NCBI RefSeq assembly: GCF_028623165.1
Contig: NZ_CP117768.1
Span: 5,274,001-5,338,000, forward strand
Length of the DNA stretch: 64,000 nt
Direction of reading: 5' to 3'
From: Nostoc sp. UHCC 0926
GTDB lineage: Bacteria; Cyanobacteriota; Cyanobacteriia; Cyanobacteriales; Nostocaceae
Both the position numbers and the translations under genes were made by a program. Shown here in pieces: positions 45,581-54,297 of this stretch. The stretch's first letter is position 1. Each line of letters opens with the position of its first letter. Below the pieces are notes generated by a model. That model had not been told where the DNA came from. It saw only the letters and a program-made list of their open reading frames with translations, and did not search any database.

Positions 45581-46516
45581 CCAAGTCGCGCCGCCTATCC
45601 ATCAGAACAAGTCACACTGCTAACCGAAACCTCTTCAATTCGGCAAAACATCCTCGCAGCTTTTGACGAAATCATCGCCCAGGTCAATCAAAATCCTGAT
45701 GCAACTGTCATCATTTACTACTCTGGTCACGGTGGACGCATCCAGCGCACCAATGAATACTTCCTTGTACCATTCGGCTATGACCCCAGCCAACACGCAG
45801 ACACAGCCATCTCAGGTTTAGAATTTACCCAAAAGATTGAAGCAATTACAGCGCGTAAACTTGTAGTTTTATTAGATTGCTGTCATGCTGGTGGCGTTCC
45901 AGCTTTGAAGGAACCAGGAGAAACATTTGTAAAATCGCCCTTACCGCCGGAACTGTTAAATGTGTTAGGAACAGGAAGCGGTCGAGTTGTGGTTGCTTCT
46001 TCGCGAGAAGATGAATATTCTTACACAGGTCAACCCTACAGTGCTTTCACCGATTGCTTGTTGTCAGCCTTGCAAGGGAAAGCAGCGGTGAATAAAGATG
46101 GCTATGCACGTATTCTTGATATTTTAGTTTACTTGTTTGACCAAGTGCCAAAAAGAGCATCAGGGCTGCAACACCCGTTTGTAAATAAAGTGCTGGATTT
46201 AGGCGATAATTTTCCCCTTTGCTATTACGCAGGTGGAAGTAAATTTTTGCCTGGTGAAGCAGCAACTATTGAAACTAGCCCATCTGCTACTAGCTTAACT
46301 GCTGGAGGGCGACGGCGATCGCAACAAAAACTAGACGCACTTCAAGCAGAATTTGACATCCGCAGTGAGAAGTTTAAGCAGATGAAGAAAGCTGTAGCAA
46401 TTGAGGCTGGTACGGCAGTTAAGTTTCAATTAGAACAGCAGCTTCTTGATGAAGAGGCAAAACTGGCACATCTTGGCGATGAACTGGATAAAATTGAGTC
46501 TGCATTGCAATCATGA
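45473..46516 (+). CDS. Caspase-like (C14/orthocaspase) protease with C-terminal helical module
   Basis: 347 residues starting MTNQTFTNGYALLIGVGADL. The p20-type domain has catalytic His86 in IIYYSGHGG and Cys137 in VVLLDCCHAGG; the p10-like part includes VVVASSREDEYSYTGQPYSA. After a Gly/Arg linker (TAGGRRRSQQ) residues about 285-347 are helical (KLDALQAEFDIRSEKFKQMK, KFQLEQQLLDEEAKLAHLGD). This module matches the N-terminus of the membrane protein upstream. Bacterial caspases of this type are Arg/Lys-specific peptidases linked to regulated cell death or defence; that role here is inferred. A terminator lies about 160 bases downstream. Confidence 0.92.
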   Translation: MTNQTFTNGYALLIGVGADLPVTVKDATAIRDILIDPSRAAYPSEQVTLLTETSSIRQNILAAFDEIIAQVNQNPDATVIIYYSGHGGRIQRTNEYFLVPFGYDPSQHADTAISGLEFTQKIEAITARKLVVLLDCCHAGGVPALKEPGETFVKSPLPPELLNVLGTGSGRVVVASSREDEYSYTGQPYSAFTDCLLSALQGKAAVNKDGYARILDILVYLFDQVPKRASGLQHPFVNKVLDLGDNFPLCYYAGGSKFLPGEAATIETSPSATSLTAGGRRRSQQKLDALQAEFDIRSEKFKQMKKAVAIEAGTAVKFQLEQQLLDEEAKLAHLGDELDKIESALQS

Positions 46517-46675
46517 GACTTATGTAAATATACAGTTATTTGGCAGATGGAAATCAGGATTTCCCCACTTAGAAAACAAGGAAAATAGAGATATTCAGTT
46601 AATTGGTGTTTGTTTATACTATTTCAAATTTTTGTAGTGGTTATACTCATGACTTAGGTTCTACCTGGGAATTAG

Positions 46676-46700
46676 GAAGTGGCTTTGCCACTTCTTTTTA
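46676..46700 (+). terminator. Rho-independent terminator downstream of the caspase
   Basis: GAAGTGGC, three-base loop, GCCACTTC and a run of T residues. No other plus-strand gene lies between it and the caspase stop, so it likely ends that transcript. The rest of 46517-46879 has no gene. Confidence 0.8.
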
Positions 46701-46879
46701 TTGATTTAGTAGCCCAGGAAAAAAATAAATTAAAAGTTCAAAGTAATTTGTTGAACTTTTAACTTTTATTAGTTGTTATATCATGTGCGTTTAATTGACC
46801 ATAAAATAATTAGCCTGTTAAGCTACAGTTTTCTACTCTCCAGGCAGTCTGACGAAATTCTGGTCATATAGACATGATA

Positions 46880-47968
46880 TTAGTCATTACTCATTGTATC
46901 TTGCCATCTCTCACGCTTGGGCTTGCTCTCCACATCGCGCGATCGCGCTTCTTGCCAAGTCCCCCACATTAGGGATTGCTGTTTTTCAACATAGTTAATA
47001 AACTGCATAATTGACTGATCTGCTTTGATGGGAGTTTTCAAATCAAACTGAATTGTTTGGACAATCTTAATGTCACCCATGAGAAAGTACTTAGCTGTAA
47101 TCTTAGTCAGCCATAGTACAACTCGATTGCATAACCAACCAAAAATTCCTTTACCTTTTTTGGTCATCAACAAGATTTGACCTTCAGTTTTTCCCCCTTC
47201 GTGGAGGCGAACTGCAACCATCATGTGAACATGGAAGAAATCGGGGCCAACTGTCACAATGCCAATGCTGCCGTACCAATAGCAAATACTGTAAGTTATG
47301 GCATTTTTGTAGAAAAGACGGATGAGCTTAATGAAAAAGGAATTGTTTTTGATGGGTGCAGTGTTACTGAAGATAATAGCATTCTCGTTCAGTTCCTGTC
47401 TTTCAAAAATAACTTCTATTGGCAGTTTGTGAATTGTATTGAGGTGTTGAGCATCAATTGCATTAATCATTACCACATTCGGGTGACAGTTCATCACAAA
47501 ATGGGAAGTAATAGCAACATCACACTCTTTTTCTTCTAACTCTGGAACAAAAGGTAGGGGTTGCTGTGGTATTTCTCCAGTCCAAATCCAAATCATCCCG
47601 TACTTTTCAGCAGTAGGCCAAGTTTGTAACTTTAGGGAAAGTGGCGCATCTAAACATGGGATATCAATACACATCCCTTCAGCATCAAACTTCCAATGGT
47701 GGAAAAAACAACGTAGTGCATTACCCTCAACTTTGCCTTCAGCAAGGTGAGCGCCCATATGCGGACAGTAGGCATCAAAGGTAACTACTCTTTTGTCTTT
47801 ACCACGGTAAATCGCTAATTCTCTGCCCAAAATCGTGACAGGTTTTACTTCACCCACCCGCAGATTTAGAGAGGGTATTAACCAATACCATCCCTCAATA
47901 AAACGCTCTGGATTATTGAAAGTTTTAGGTTTACGGGTTGAGCTAAAAGTCTGCGAGTTGAGATTCAT
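46880..47968 (-). CDS. Rieske non-heme iron oxygenase
   Basis: 362 residues. The Rieske cluster ligands are in YCPHMGAHLAEG and CFFHHWKFDAEG (Cys-x-His, Cys-x2-His). The mononuclear iron site is NAIDAQHLNTIH in the C-terminal part. A hydrophobic stretch near residues 210-245 suggests membrane association, as in PaO/cholesterol 7-desaturase (DAF-36)-like oxygenases. The substrate cannot be read. It is divergent from a MerR regulator, but the intervening gap lacks an obvious MerR palindrome. Confidence 0.9.
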   Translation of the reverse strand: MNLNSQTFSSTRKPKTFNNPERFIEGWYWLIPSLNLRVGEVKPVTILGRELAIYRGKDKRVVTFDAYCPHMGAHLAEGKVEGNALRCFFHHWKFDAEGMCIDIPCLDAPLSLKLQTWPTAEKYGMIWIWTGEIPQQPLPFVPELEEKECDVAITSHFVMNCHPNVVMINAIDAQHLNTIHKLPIEVIFERQELNENAIIFSNTAPIKNNSFFIKLIRLFYKNAITYSICYWYGSIGIVTVGPDFFHVHMMVAVRLHEGGKTEGQILLMTKKGKGIFGWLCNRVVLWLTKITAKYFLMGDIKIVQTIQFDLKTPIKADQSIMQFINYVEKQQSLMWGTWQEARSRDVESKPKRERWQDTMSND

Positions 47969-48293
47969 TTTTATAGTTTCACTTGAGGTGAAGCAGTTGA
48001 TCTAGAAGTAACATGCAAACTAAAAAAAAACAGTTACTTTCAGTACCATGACAAACAGTTATCCGATCAATGGATAAAATTAGAGAGGTAAAATATTGAG
48101 TTAAATTTATTAAATAAAAATTTTAAACTGTAAGTAAATCAGCGTAAAAAATTAAAGGTTTATAGTGACTTATAAAAATCTTTAATTAGATAAAAATTTC
48201 AACTACTGATGCCAACATTTTGCTAAACTCTCAAATGAGTTAATAAATTAGGAAAATATGTAATAATAATTACAATATTTGGGAAAATCTGCC
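47969..48293. other. Divergent intergenic region, Rieske oxygenase / MerR
   Basis: About 320 very AT-rich bases. Promoters for both genes must be here. No repeat or RNA is seen, and I find no CTCTCC-type dyad. Confidence 0.45.
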
Positions 48294-48719
48294 GTGTTAA
48301 CTCAGGAGACAAAACTGCTTTTGATTGGTCAGGTAACAGATATAAGCGGAATCCCCATCAGGACAATTCGCTATTATGAGAGTTTAGGTTTACTCAAATC
48401 ATTAAGACGAACAGAGGGAGGCTTTCGCCAGTTTTCATTAGATGTGCTGACTCGTTTAGCTTTCATTAAAAGGGCACAAAATCTTGGTCTTAGCTTAGAG
48501 GAGATTGGAAATATTCTTCAGGTTTATGACCAAGGACAAGCTCCCTGTGGTGAAATTAAAGAAAAGCTCGAAAATAAGCTCTTACAAATTGATCACCAAA
48601 TCGATCAGTTGTTAACTTTACGGTCTGAAATAGATGGATTACTGTCAGGCTGGAAGAATAATGGCAGACAGCATAAAGACACAATTTGTCCCATTATCCA
48701 AAACACCCCTCAGTGCTGA
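48294..48719 (+). CDS. MerR-family heavy-metal-responsive regulator
   Basis: The GTG at 48294 (after GGAAAA) gives 141 residues starting with the family-like LTQETKLLLIGQVTDISG; a TTG 15 bases upstream is the alternative. The winged helix is typical (IPIRTIRYYESLGLLKSLRR, EGGFRQFSLDVLTRLAFIKR). The dimer coiled coil starts at the effector Cys in APCGEIKEKLENK and the C-terminus has a second Cys pair (CPIIQNTPQC), the ZntR/CadR-like arrangement. It is the likely controller of the leftward HMA-CopA unit ending 570 bases away, whose promoter carries a MerR-type dyad. Confidence 0.9.
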   Translation: MLTQETKLLLIGQVTDISGIPIRTIRYYESLGLLKSLRRTEGGFRQFSLDVLTRLAFIKRAQNLGLSLEEIGNILQVYDQGQAPCGEIKEKLENKLLQIDHQIDQLLTLRSEIDGLLSGWKNNGRQHKDTICPIIQNTPQC

Positions 48720-49053
48720 TATTAATTTTTTGTGAAACTGCACAAAATCAAGCTTGCTCAGACTTGGGGCAAAATCCCCAAGTTCTGGAGTAACGGCAGC
48801 ATCTCAATTTACGATCAAAGAATAATTAATAAAAGCCTGAAACGACCTATGGATGGTAAATGCATACCACGATTAATTTGTACAGTGGATAAGGGAGCAT
48901 CCAAATACAAGCAAATTTACCAAAATCTTTACAAGTCATTGTGAATAAAGCGTTCTGCTCGCAATGACAAATTATATTTTTACACATTTGGGATGATCCC
49001 GTGCATAAGTCCTAATTTATTCAGAACTTTGAACTCCGGTTCCTCCCTTTTTT

Positions 49054-49225
49054 AGGCTACCGTGTATACACAAGTCGAATTACCCCCCTTAATCCCCCCT
49101 TATAAAGGGGGGAAATAAGAAATCTTGTTCCCTCCCCTTGACAAGGGGAGGGTTAGGGTGGGGTAAAACTGACGCGAAAAACCAGGTGAGTAAGCTATTT
49201 CAGACTTGTGTATACACGGTAGCCT
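49054..49225. mobile_element. MITE-like element with 23-bp perfect inverted ends
   Basis: AGGCTACCGTGTATACACAAG plus TC at 49054-49076 is exactly complementary to 49203-49225. Inside lie short C- and G-rich stems (ACCCCCCTTAATCCCCCC against AAAGGGGGGAAA). Flanks on both sides share CCTCC/GGAGG. A related end is at 30279-30314. The rest of 48720-49292 has no convincing gene. Confidence 0.75.
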
Positions 49226-49292
49226 TTTTTAGGAGGGCTAGGGGGAATCTAAAAGTTTTTGATACATCACTAACGACTTTTAAGAAATCCTT

Positions 49293-49520
49293 TCACGACT
49301 CAGAACTTTTATAGAGAAGGAACCACCACAACTCTAGTCCAATTAAGGCTAAACCACCGATCGCAACACCAACTTTCAAGCCTAAAGGTTGCTCAATGCG
49401 GTGAAATTGGCTGGTTTGCTCTGACAAGTGGGCTGGCATTTCTGCTAATGTTACACCTGATCTTCCAGTGAGAAGCACTAAAGCTATAAGGCTTCCCCAA
49501 AGCATTTTTTTACTGAACAT
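49293..49520 (-). CDS. Small membrane protein linked to the copper ATPase
   Basis: 75 residues: signal-like N-terminus (FSKKMLWGSLIALVLLTG, cleavage after TLA), a short polar part with HLSEQTSQFHRIEQPLGLKV, and a C-terminal membrane helix (GVAIGGLALIGLELWWFLLY). The segment EQPLGLKVGVAIGGLALIGL is, from memory, conserved in small cyanobacterial proteins next to Cu-ATPases. It starts 20 bases after the ATPase stop, so it is in the same operon. It may assist metal delivery or pump assembly; unproven. Confidence 0.8.
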   Translation of the reverse strand: MFSKKMLWGSLIALVLLTGRSGVTLAEMPAHLSEQTSQFHRIEQPLGLKVGVAIGGLALIGLELWWFLLYKSSES

Positions 49521-49539
49521 TTCCTAAATTACCCTGCAA

Positions 49540-51924
49540 TTATGAGGTAGTTTTTGGTTGAAAGTTACGCAATCTGAGGGCATTGCTAACAACAGAGAGC
49601 GAAGAAAGAGCCATCGCAGCTCCGGCGATAATTGGATTGAGTAACCAACCAAAAATAGGGAACAGAATTCCCGCCGCAATGGGAATACCAATGACGTTGT
49701 AAATAAAGGCAAAGAAGAGATTTTGCCTGATATTATTGATGGTAGCGCGACTCAGTTGAATTGCTGTGACAATTCCTTGCAAATCTCCAGAAATTAGGGT
49801 GATATCGCTAGCTGCGATCGCCACATCTGTTCCCGTACCAATAGCAATTCCTACATCAGCCTGTGCTAGGGCTGGCGCATCATTTATGCCATCACCTACC
49901 ATTGCGACAATTTTGGATTTTGGATTTTGGATTTTGGTGAGGTAGCCCCCGTCTTGGCGGTTCCCGTCGTTAGCGCTAGCGGTAGCGAGGAACGAGCGTC
50001 TGGGGGACTGCCGAACCCGAAGGGATTTGGGAAATCTCTCTATCTCCCCTTGCAGAGATTGGATAATCGCCGCTTTCTGATCTGGACGGACTTCGGCAAA
50101 GATTCGCTGGATGCCAACTTGTAGAGCGATCGCATCAGCAGTTTGACGATTGTCTCCGGTGAGCATTACTACTTCTAAACCTAACTTCTGTAAAGCTTTC
50201 ACTACTGCTGTGGATGAAGGTTTGAGGGCATCGGCAATACCCATTATTCCTTGTAGTTCCCCATCTAGAGCAATCAAAATGACTGTTTTACCAACCGCTT
50301 CCCAGGCATCTTTATACTGCTGGAGAGTGATGGTGTTAATTCCAAGTTCTGTTAACCAGCGTTGTGTACCAATTTGCACAAGCTGATTTGAAACAACTGC
50401 TTGGACACCACTACCTGCGATCGCCTGAAAGTTCTTTGCCTCTGTTAAACTCACTTCTTGAAACTGGGCATATTTCACCACTGCTGATGCTAAAGGATGC
50501 TCAGAATTGTGTTCCACCGTTGCTGTTAACTGTAAAAGCTTGATTTCATTACCATTAGCTGTACCGTTGACAGTTACAAAGTCTGTAACTGTAGGTTTCC
50601 CCTGAGTCAAAGTGCCAGTTTTATCTAGAACGATGGTTTGAATTTTGTGTGCTAGTTCTAAGCTGTCTGCACCCTTAATCAAGATGCCATTTTCTGCACC
50701 TTTGCCCGTCCCCACCATTACAGAAGTGGGGGTAGCTAAACCCAGAGCACAAGGACAAGCGATAATCAATACACCCACCGTTGTCATTGTTGCTAGGGTG
50801 AGGTTGCCTGTGAAGTTAAACCAAATGACGAAAGTGGCGATCGCGATCGCAATCACAGCTGGGACAAACCATCCTGTCACTTGATCTGCCAAGCGCTGAA
50901 TTGGGGCTTTAGAACCTTGGGCTTGTTGCACTAGTTTGACGATTTGAGCTAAAAACGTATCATTTCCGACTCGTGTCACCCGAAATTGAAATGCACCCGC
51001 ACCATTAATCGTCGCCCCAATTACTTCATCTCCTGGTTGCTTTTTAACTGGTAAACTTTCACCCGTCACCATCGCTTCATCTACCGTCGAAGCGCCTGTA
51101 ATCACTTCCCCATCTACCGGAATCTTTTCACCAGGACGCACCAAAATCACATCGTTGATTCTGACTTCGGCGATGGGAACATCAATTTCCCTACCATCGC
51201 GGATAACTCTGGCATCTCTAGCTTGCAGTCCAATGAGTTTGCGGATGGCTTCAGAAGTTTGTCCCCTAGCACGATTTTCCAACAACCGCCCCAACAAAAT
51301 TAAGGTAATGACAATCGCGGCAACTTCGTAATAAATATGAGGTATCAAGCCCTGAGCAATAAAAAATTTTGGGAAAACAGTGACAAACAAAGAATATAAA
51401 TACGCTGCACTTGTACCCAAAGCAATCAGCGTGTCCATCGTTGCTGTATGGCGCTTGAGGGTTTTCCAACCATTGCGGTAAAAAGATCCACCACACCAGA
51501 ACACGACGGGGGTTGTCAGCACTAACTGTACCCAAGGATTTTGCAGGAAGCTTGGAATTAAGTCCAAGTTCAGTCCAGTCATCATGGGCAGCGACCCCAA
51601 AAATAGGAAAATGCTGATTACACCTCCCACTACTACTTTGAGGGAGAGTTGGCGTTGTAATGCTTGCCTACTTGCTTTCTCGGCATCATCTTCTTCAGAG
51701 AGCATTTCTTCCTGGAGTGAGTAAGAAGAGTATCCCGCAGCATCGATCGCAGCTTGGATTTTCTCCAAATTGGCTAGAGAGCGATCGTAATTGATGGCGG
51801 CTTGTTCGGCTCCAAAGTTAACGTTGCAGTCAATCACCCCAGGAACAGAGCGAATTGCCTTTTCGATGTTGTTGGCGCAAGCGGCGCAACTCATGCCTCG
51901 AAGTTTGAGTGTGAGAGTATCCAT
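49540..51924 (-). CDS. Copper-translocating P1B-ATPase (CopA/PacS/CtaA-like)
   Basis: 794 residues. N-terminal HMA domain with the GMSCAACANNIEKAI Cu site; TGESLPVKKQPGDEV actuator; transport motif IACPCALGLATPTSVMVGTG; DKTGTLTQGKPTVTDF; EHNSEHPLASAV; VMLTGDNRQTADAIA; GDGINDAPAL; and YNVIGIPIAAG in the last helices. The family moves Cu+ (or Ag+) out of the cytosol or into thylakoids. Just before GDGINDAP a stretch of about 40 extra residues (RQSPRRSFLATASANDGNRQ region) is encoded by repeat DNA. It follows the HMA chaperone gene and precedes the small membrane protein. Confidence 0.95.
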   Translation of the reverse strand: MDTLTLKLRGMSCAACANNIEKAIRSVPGVIDCNVNFGAEQAAINYDRSLANLEKIQAAIDAAGYSSYSLQEEMLSEEDDAEKASRQALQRQLSLKVVVGGVISIFLFLGSLPMMTGLNLDLIPSFLQNPWVQLVLTTPVVFWCGGSFYRNGWKTLKRHTATMDTLIALGTSAAYLYSLFVTVFPKFFIAQGLIPHIYYEVAAIVITLILLGRLLENRARGQTSEAIRKLIGLQARDARVIRDGREIDVPIAEVRINDVILVRPGEKIPVDGEVITGASTVDEAMVTGESLPVKKQPGDEVIGATINGAGAFQFRVTRVGNDTFLAQIVKLVQQAQGSKAPIQRLADQVTGWFVPAVIAIAIATFVIWFNFTGNLTLATMTTVGVLIIACPCALGLATPTSVMVGTGKGAENGILIKGADSLELAHKIQTIVLDKTGTLTQGKPTVTDFVTVNGTANGNEIKLLQLTATVEHNSEHPLASAVVKYAQFQEVSLTEAKNFQAIAGSGVQAVVSNQLVQIGTQRWLTELGINTITLQQYKDAWEAVGKTVILIALDGELQGIMGIADALKPSSTAVVKALQKLGLEVVMLTGDNRQTADAIALQVGIQRIFAEVRPDQKAAIIQSLQGEIERFPKSLRVRQSPRRSFLATASANDGNRQDGGYLTKIQNPKSKIVAMVGDGINDAPALAQADVGIAIGTGTDVAIAASDITLISGDLQGIVTAIQLSRATINNIRQNLFFAFIYNVIGIPIAAGILFPIFGWLLNPIIAGAAMALSSLSVVSNALRLRNFQPKTTS
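49912..50045. repeat. Repeat DNA inserted in frame within the Cu-ATPase P-domain
   Basis: The left part is a TTTTGGA heptamer tandem array (49910-49938). The middle holds TAGCGCTAGCGGTAGCGAGG and AACGAGCGTCTGG, the same string as at 1481-1512. The right part is CCGAACCCGAAGGGATTTGG. Together they insert about 40 codons without breaking the frame. Confidence 0.75.
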
Positions 51925-51967
51925 AACTAGATGAACCGCCGTGATTGATGTGGGAGGATCTTAAAGA

Positions 51968-52162
51968 TTAAGCAACTGGATAGCCAGCAGCAGCCAACGC
52001 TTCCTTAATTGCTGTTTCTGATGCTTGAGTTTCTACACTGACAAGCTTGGTTGTCGGATCAGCCTGAATGCTGGCGTTGGCATCGACTGCCTGAAGTGCT
52101 TTGGTGATGGTGCCTGCACAAGCAGAACAAGCCATATTGGGAACTGTGAGTTGGAGAGTCAT
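51968..52162 (-). CDS. Heavy-metal-associated (HMA) domain chaperone
   Basis: Starting at MTLQLTVPNMACSACAGTIT the product is 64 residues, the size of Atx1/CopZ-type metallochaperones. It has the metal-binding MACSAC motif and the compact beta-alpha-beta-beta-alpha-beta pattern (KLVSVETQASETAIKEALAA, GYPVA end). It should hand Cu+ to the N-terminal HMA domain of the ATPase 43 bases downstream. It is first gene of the metal operon. Confidence 0.92.
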   Translation of the reverse strand: MTLQLTVPNMACSACAGTITKALQAVDANASIQADPTTKLVSVETQASETAIKEALAAAGYPVA

Positions 52163-52269
52163 AGATTTACGGGATAAAAATGAACAACCTAGCCAGATCA
52201 AACTAGATGATTGAGGGACAACCGTCAACAGTCAGAAATAACTGGAAAGAAAGTCGCCTTGAATTCATC

Positions 52270-52299
52270 CTAGACTCTCTAGCCGGCTGGAGAGTCTAG
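52270..52299 (-). promoter_or_regulatory. MerR-type operator/promoter of the HMA-CopA operon
   Basis: A 30-bp near-perfect palindrome with one mismatched pair; its centre reads CTCTCTAGCCGGCTGGAGAG. On the minus strand a -35-like TAGACT and a -10-like TAGGAT are separated by about 20 bases spanning the dyad. This over-long spacer is characteristic of promoters activated by MerR proteins. It ends about 108 bases upstream of the HMA start. The dyad resembles ZntR-class sites in style. The regulator is probably the MerR at 48294. Confidence 0.7.
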
Positions 52300-52587
52300 A
52301 GAATTTTAAAAGTTTTTAGCATAACTTCAAATTTCTTTACATATTATGTAGTGCATTAGCTGTCAAAAATACAAAATACTACAAGACACTTGTCTTCCGA
52401 TGCAAGTATGTGTTATTAAGAATCTGTATTAATGCAATTACCGCATAAGATTGTTGATTATTTTGCAATCACCTGGTTAGATAAAAATTTACTCAGCATT
52501 ATGGATAAGAGCAATGTCTATCTACGACGGGCTAGGCCTACGCTTCTTTCTCTTCACTTGATCATAAAAAAGGTTTAGTTGAGTGCT

Positions 52588-52860
52588 AAACCTCTATATA
52601 TTTAGTACTTAAGCAGACATACCAGATTAATTTAGACTTATTTTGATAGCAGTTAGTCTTCCTATAGACTGTATCCAAATATTGTGAAGACTGATATACA
52701 ATTACTCGCTAAGTCATAAGAAAAGACTTAGTAAAACCAAAGCTCTATATATACCAAGCATTTACTGCACTAAGATTAATTTAGACTGACCCTTACTTTA
52801 GTTAATCTTTCTACAGGGTGTATGCAAATATTCTTAAATCGGAGACAATATTTAATTTTT
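52588..52860. repeat. Diverged tandem duplication, period about 150 bp
   Basis: Two non-coding units start AAACCTCTATATAT (52588) and AAAGCTCTATATAT (52738). They align over about 115 bases, sharing AGATTAATTTAGACT, AGTTA-TCTT and TGTAT-CAAATATT. Each is preceded by a hairpin (AGGTTTAG/CTAAACCT; TAAGTC/GACTTA). No gene is seen in 52300-53103. It could be a duplicated small-RNA-type locus or merely repeats. Confidence 0.5.
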
Positions 52861-53103
52861 AATTATTAGAAAAAAGCTTTGGCTGTCAAGCAAACCTCAA
52901 GAAAAAACACTCTGGATATTATTCCAGGGTGCATACACGTCTTTCAGGCATTAATAGCCTAAATAGTAACTTTGTAAAATAGTTATTCCTACTATCCATA
53001 GAATGATAAAAATATTGATTTTAGGACTTATGCATTGATAGGAACGCTTCTGAACCTTTAGACGTGAGCAAGCAACTATAACTCGTTGGATGAAGGAGAA
53101 AAC

Positions 53104-54228
53104 TTAAGTGTTTTTAGGTAGTTGCACAGTGAACAAACTACCTTTACCTACTTCAGAGGTGACCTGGATAGTTCCTGCGTGCGCTTCTACAATCCGGTGG
53201 GATAGATGTAGTCCTAAGCCACTACCTGAGCGTTTATGTTTACCTTGGCGAAATCGCTTGAAAATTGTTGCCTGATCTTCTGGCGCAATCCCATATCCTG
53301 TATCTTGGATCTCGATTGTTACCGAATCTTGATTTCCTGGATGAGGTGATGTTTCAAAAATGCGGATTGTGATGCCTCCTGTATCTGTAAATTTGATCGC
53401 ATTTGCGATCAGATTGTTTAGCACCCGGCGTAGTTCCAAGCGATCGCCCATAATAATACCAGCGTTTTTACCCAGTGGGTCTAATTCACGGCTGTCTATT
53501 ACCAGAGTCAAGCCTTTTTCACTCGTTAGAGGACTTAGTTCGCTCACTACTTCTTGAGATATCTCACGTAAATCGCATATTTCCCAATTCAACGTTTTTT
53601 TACCTGCCTCGAAGCGATAGACTTCTAGGAGGGTGTTCACCATTTCCATCAAATTTTGGTTACTGCGAATCATGACTGCGATCGCCTCTTTCATTTCCGG
53701 CGAAATTTTGCAGAATGTTTCCATCTCAAACAAATTCAACATGCGATCGGCGGCTACTAGGGGAGTTCGCAAATCATGAGTCAGACGCGAAACAAAGTCT
53801 TCCCGTTGGCGGGCCATTTTTTGTTGTTCGTCCAGACTATGCTTGAGACGCAACAGCGATCGTACCCTTGCCAGTAGTTCATCGGTATCAAATGGTTTAC
53901 GAATAAAGTCGTCAGCACCAGCATCCAAACCTTCGACAACGCTAGATTCGTGAAAGGCAGTAATTAACAGAATTGGAATATAACTAATTGCTGGGTTATT
54001 CCGAATCCGACGTGTGACTTCATAACCATCGATTCCCGGCATCATCACATCTAACAGAATCAGATCGGGTGGAGATTGTTCAACTTGCTGCAAAGCCTTT
54101 ATTCCATCTGAAACCAAGTCAATTTCATAGCCCTCAATTTCTAAAATTGCTTGAACCAAAATGAGATTATCTAGAGTATCATCAACTGCGAGGATACGAG
54201 AAATTTTATTATTTTCAACTACAGCCAT
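53104..54228 (-). CDS. REC-histidine kinase hybrid
   Basis: 374 residues. The N-terminal receiver has the acidic pair in RILAVDDTLDNL and the phospho-Asp in LILLDVMMPGIDGYE; Lys is in FIRKPFDTDELLARV. HisKA follows with FVSRLTHDLRTPLVAADRML (phospho-His). HATPase_c has NLIANAIKFTDTGG, IQDTGYGIAPED and SGSGLGLHLSHRIVEAHAGT. There is no membrane segment, so it is a cytosolic response-regulator-type kinase. The adjacent, same-strand hybrid (69-base gap) makes a likely phosphorelay pair. Confidence 0.95.
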   Translation of the reverse strand: MAVVENNKISRILAVDDTLDNLILVQAILEIEGYEIDLVSDGIKALQQVEQSPPDLILLDVMMPGIDGYEVTRRIRNNPAISYIPILLITAFHESSVVEGLDAGADDFIRKPFDTDELLARVRSLLRLKHSLDEQQKMARQREDFVSRLTHDLRTPLVAADRMLNLFEMETFCKISPEMKEAIAVMIRSNQNLMEMVNTLLEVYRFEAGKKTLNWEICDLREISQEVVSELSPLTSEKGLTLVIDSRELDPLGKNAGIIMGDRLELRRVLNNLIANAIKFTDTGGITIRIFETSPHPGNQDSVTIEIQDTGYGIAPEDQATIFKRFRQGKHKRSGSGLGLHLSHRIVEAHAGTIQVTSEVGKGSLFTVQLPKNT

Positions 54229-54297
54229 AATTTATCAACTTTTATTAGTTTTCTTGAAAGTAATTTATAGTTTAAATTTAGGATATCCTATTGCTGC

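Noticed and set aside
48732..48944. 70-codon frame after MerR
   Set aside because: It starts at a non-ATG codon without a ribosome site and has no family-like pattern; basic random-looking composition.
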